6,064 bases of DNA from Bacillota bacterium. Its GTDB lineage: Bacteria > Bacillota_E > RBS10-35 > JAJYVN01. Shown in pieces: positions 4,866 through 6,064 of the stretch (the stretch's first letter is position 1; each line of letters begins with the position of its first letter). The notes beneath the pieces were generated by a model, which saw nothing but the letters and a program-made list of their open reading frames with translations, ran no database searches and was not told where the DNA came from. The DNA is taken from assembly GCA_021846605.1 (NCBI GenBank), contig JAJZWQ010000174.1, forward strand, positions 1 to 6,064. Reading direction: 5' to 3'. The position numbers and the translations under genes are program-made.

Positions 4866-5477
4866 CTACGGGTTTTCGGCGGACCCCGCCCATCGCGCCC
4901 TTCCACACCGTACCCGCTGCAGCAGCAACGGGGCCGCCCAGGGGCCAGCGGGCGCACCGTGCCGTTGCCGCGGCTGCCCAGCAGACCGCTGGTCCCAGCA
5001 TGGTCCCGAACCGTGCCGTCGGCCGCGATGGCAACACGCTACAGCCGCTCATACCTATCTTGTCGGCGCGTCTTGCGCCATGTCTACGGCAACTGCTTCA
5101 ACCTCGGCCGCCGTACCCGCCGCGCGAATGCGCCCTCCGCAAACCGTGCCACCGGGCACGCCCTCGCGCTCGGGGCCCCCCCCCAGATCGCCGCGCTGCG
5201 TGCCTGCCGCAGACACGCCGGTGGGACCCTGGGCCCGCCACCCCTGCCAGGCCATCCCGGGGGCGTTGCCATTTTGGCGCGCCCCTTTCAAGGGATTCAA
5301 CGGCGCGCCGGGATACCCTGGAAGCCGGACGGCCAGGGATTCGGGCGCAGGTGAACGTGCCAAGCGATCGCCCCGCCCGGTCTCCGCCGGCCGCGGCTCC
5401 GCCATGCATCGTCCGTGACCGGCCCCCACCGCGCCGGTCCAGGCGCCACGGTCACGCACGCGCCCCACGCCGCTGCC
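4866..5477. other. intergenic stretch without a recognisable gene
   Basis: No reading frame on either strand in this stretch shows a convincing start, ribosome binding site or protein family feature. The open frames present encode Pro/Arg/Gly-rich sequence typical of chance frames in GC-rich DNA. Two strong inverted repeats are visible: CGTGCC 5145-5150 with GGCACG 5155-5160 (four-base loop), and GGCGCGCC at 5276-5283 repeated at 5302-5309, which can pair as an eight-base stem. A run of nine C lies near 5176-5184. Neither stem is followed by a T run on either strand. The pyrC and PfpI-like genes diverge from here, so the region should hold promoters for both. Confidence 0.55.
5276..5309. repeat. 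paired GGCGCGCC repeats able to form a stem
   Basis: The self-complementary octamer GGCGCGCC occurs at 5276-5283 and again at 5302-5309. The 18 bases between them begin with a CCTT-TC-AAGG palindrome. The arms can form an eight-pair GC stem on either strand. There is no adjoining T run in the direction of transcription (AAAA follows on the reverse strand), so a terminator is unlikely. The function is unknown. Confidence 0.35.
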
Positions 5478-5486
5478 TGCTACACT
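5478..5486 (+). promoter_or_regulatory. possible extended -10 promoter of the PfpI-like gene
   Basis: TGCTACACT (5478-5486) fits an extended -10 element, TG-N-TACACT, located 37 bases upstream of the ATG at 5524. I see no good -35 box 16-18 bases further upstream, which is tolerable for extended -10 promoters. The ribosome binding site GAAGGGAAGGG (5507-5517) follows with six bases before the start codon. Confidence 0.35.
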
Positions 5487-5523
5487 GGTCGTGGCGCCGC
5501 CGCCGAGAAGGGAAGGGTCGCAC

Positions 5524-6054
5524 ATGGCATCACCGGGGCCACAACGCAGGGCCATCGTCTTGGCCGAGGACAGCTATCAGGAACTGGAGCTCTGGTATCC
5601 GTTGCTGCGCCTCCGGGAAGCCGGAGTGGACACCCAGGTGGTGGGACCTGCAGCCGCCACCTACACGTCGAAATACGGCTACCCGGTTCAGGCGGATCTC
5701 GCGGCGGCCGACGCGGTCGCAACGCCGTGGGATGCCGTCGTCATCCCTGGCGGCTACGCGCCGGACCGCATGCGGCGACACCCGGAGATGGTCCGGCTGG
5801 TGCGCGACGCGGCACAGCGCGGCTCCATCGTGGCGGCCATCTGCCACGCCGGCTGGATGCTCGGCTCGGCGGACATCCTGCGCGGGCGGCGCGTCACCTC
5901 GTTCAGCGCCATCCGCGACGACCTCGTGCACGCGGGGGCACAGTGGGTCGACGAGCCGTGCGTGGTGGACGGCAACCTGATCACCTCGCGCAAGCCCGAG
6001 GACCTGCCGGCGTTCTGCAGGGCCCTCCTGGGCGCCCTGGGCGCCGCCCGCTGA
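5524..6054 (+). CDS. DJ-1/PfpI family protein (peptidase C56-like)
   Basis: This 176-residue cytoplasmic protein belongs to the DJ-1/PfpI superfamily, whose members include proposed proteases, deglycases and stress chaperones; the exact activity is not predictable. The conserved parts are AEDSYQELELWYPLLRLREAG (14-34, with E22 at the position of the glutamate next to the nucleophile), YGYPVQADLAAADA (51-64), VVIPGGYAPDRMRRHPEMV (72-90), the nucleophile elbow AAICHAGWML (104-113, nucleophile C107, H108), VTSFSAIRDDLVHAGAQWVD (124-143) and GNLITSRKPEDLPAF (150-164). PfpI's E12 corresponds to Q19 here, and its inter-subunit E74 to D81. Start ATG 5524 was chosen over upstream GTG 5491 because GAAGGGAAGGG lies just before it and the protein then has family length. 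No partner gene is visible; it is probably monocistronic or first in an operon continuing beyond the window. Confidence 0.9.
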   Translation: MASPGPQRRAIVLAEDSYQELELWYPLLRLREAGVDTQVVGPAAATYTSKYGYPVQADLAAADAVATPWDAVVIPGGYAPDRMRRHPEMVRLVRDAAQRGSIVAAICHAGWMLGSADILRGRRVTSFSAIRDDLVHAGAQWVDEPCVVDGNLITSRKPEDLPAFCRALLGALGAAR

Positions 6055-6064
6055 CCCGCCCGGG

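Noticed and set aside
4899..4908. A third copy of the leader motif (GTGTGGAAGG on the reverse strand)
   Set aside because: Only ten bases match, the flanks do not, and the stems P0 to P2 are missing.
5143..5309. CRISPR or mobile-element remnants in the long intergenic stretch
   Set aside because: The repeats are only two short palindromes without regular spacing, and no transposase-like frame or flanking duplication is visible.
5055..5555. A 166-codon reverse open frame upstream of pyrC, overlapping the start of the PfpI-like gene
   Set aside because: Its translation is low-complexity Gly/Arg/Ala/Pro sequence without motifs, it lacks a good ribosome binding site, and it overlaps a real gene on the other strand.

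Overview
This is a GC-rich bacterial window whose two clearest genes belong to pyrimidine synthesis. The organism cannot be named from the sequence. The Thermus-type PyrE (ending in a CPLC motif), the GTG starts and the strong purine-rich ribosome binding sites would fit a high-GC, possibly thermophilic lineage such as Thermaerobacter/Symbiobacterium-like Firmicutes or a Deinococcus-Thermus/Chloroflexi relative. That placement is inference.

Layout. Positions 1-67 hold the last codons of an unidentified forward gene. It overlaps by four bases (GTGA) with a 157-residue forward gene of unknown function (64-537). Convergent to it lies a reverse-strand THUMP/SAM RNA guanine-N2 methyltransferase (549-1523). 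A compact forward toxin-antitoxin pair follows: a ribbon-helix-helix antitoxin (1632-2060) and a PIN-domain toxin (2057-2464), again joined by a GTGA overlap. The pair has its own promoter-like region and sits between two reverse-strand housekeeping genes, as a small inserted module would. Six bases beyond the toxin, the reverse-strand pyrE ends (2471-3058 or 3118). Upstream of it, in the same orientation, is pyrC (3356-4666), a dihydroorotase of the CAD/metazoan-like type. A long stretch without a recognisable gene follows (about 4831-5477), then a forward DJ-1/PfpI-family gene (5524-6054).

The most interesting signal is not a gene. The leaders of pyrE (3125-3249) and pyrC (4702-4830), both read on the reverse strand, are two copies of one roughly 125-nt element. 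They share a 24-nt identical run and a common set of stems in which differences mostly keep the pairing. Two of the stems use the same CCT bases and exclude each other, which is the layout of a regulatory RNA switch. I do not recognise it as a known riboswitch, T-box or PyrR-binding hairpin. Its position in front of two genes of the same pathway suggests coordinated control of pyrimidine synthesis by an undescribed leader RNA or RNA-binding-protein site.

The two pyr genes supply successive parts of UMP synthesis: PyrC makes dihydroorotate, and PyrE converts orotate to OMP. The methyltransferase, toxin-antitoxin pair and PfpI-like gene have no evident functional link to them.
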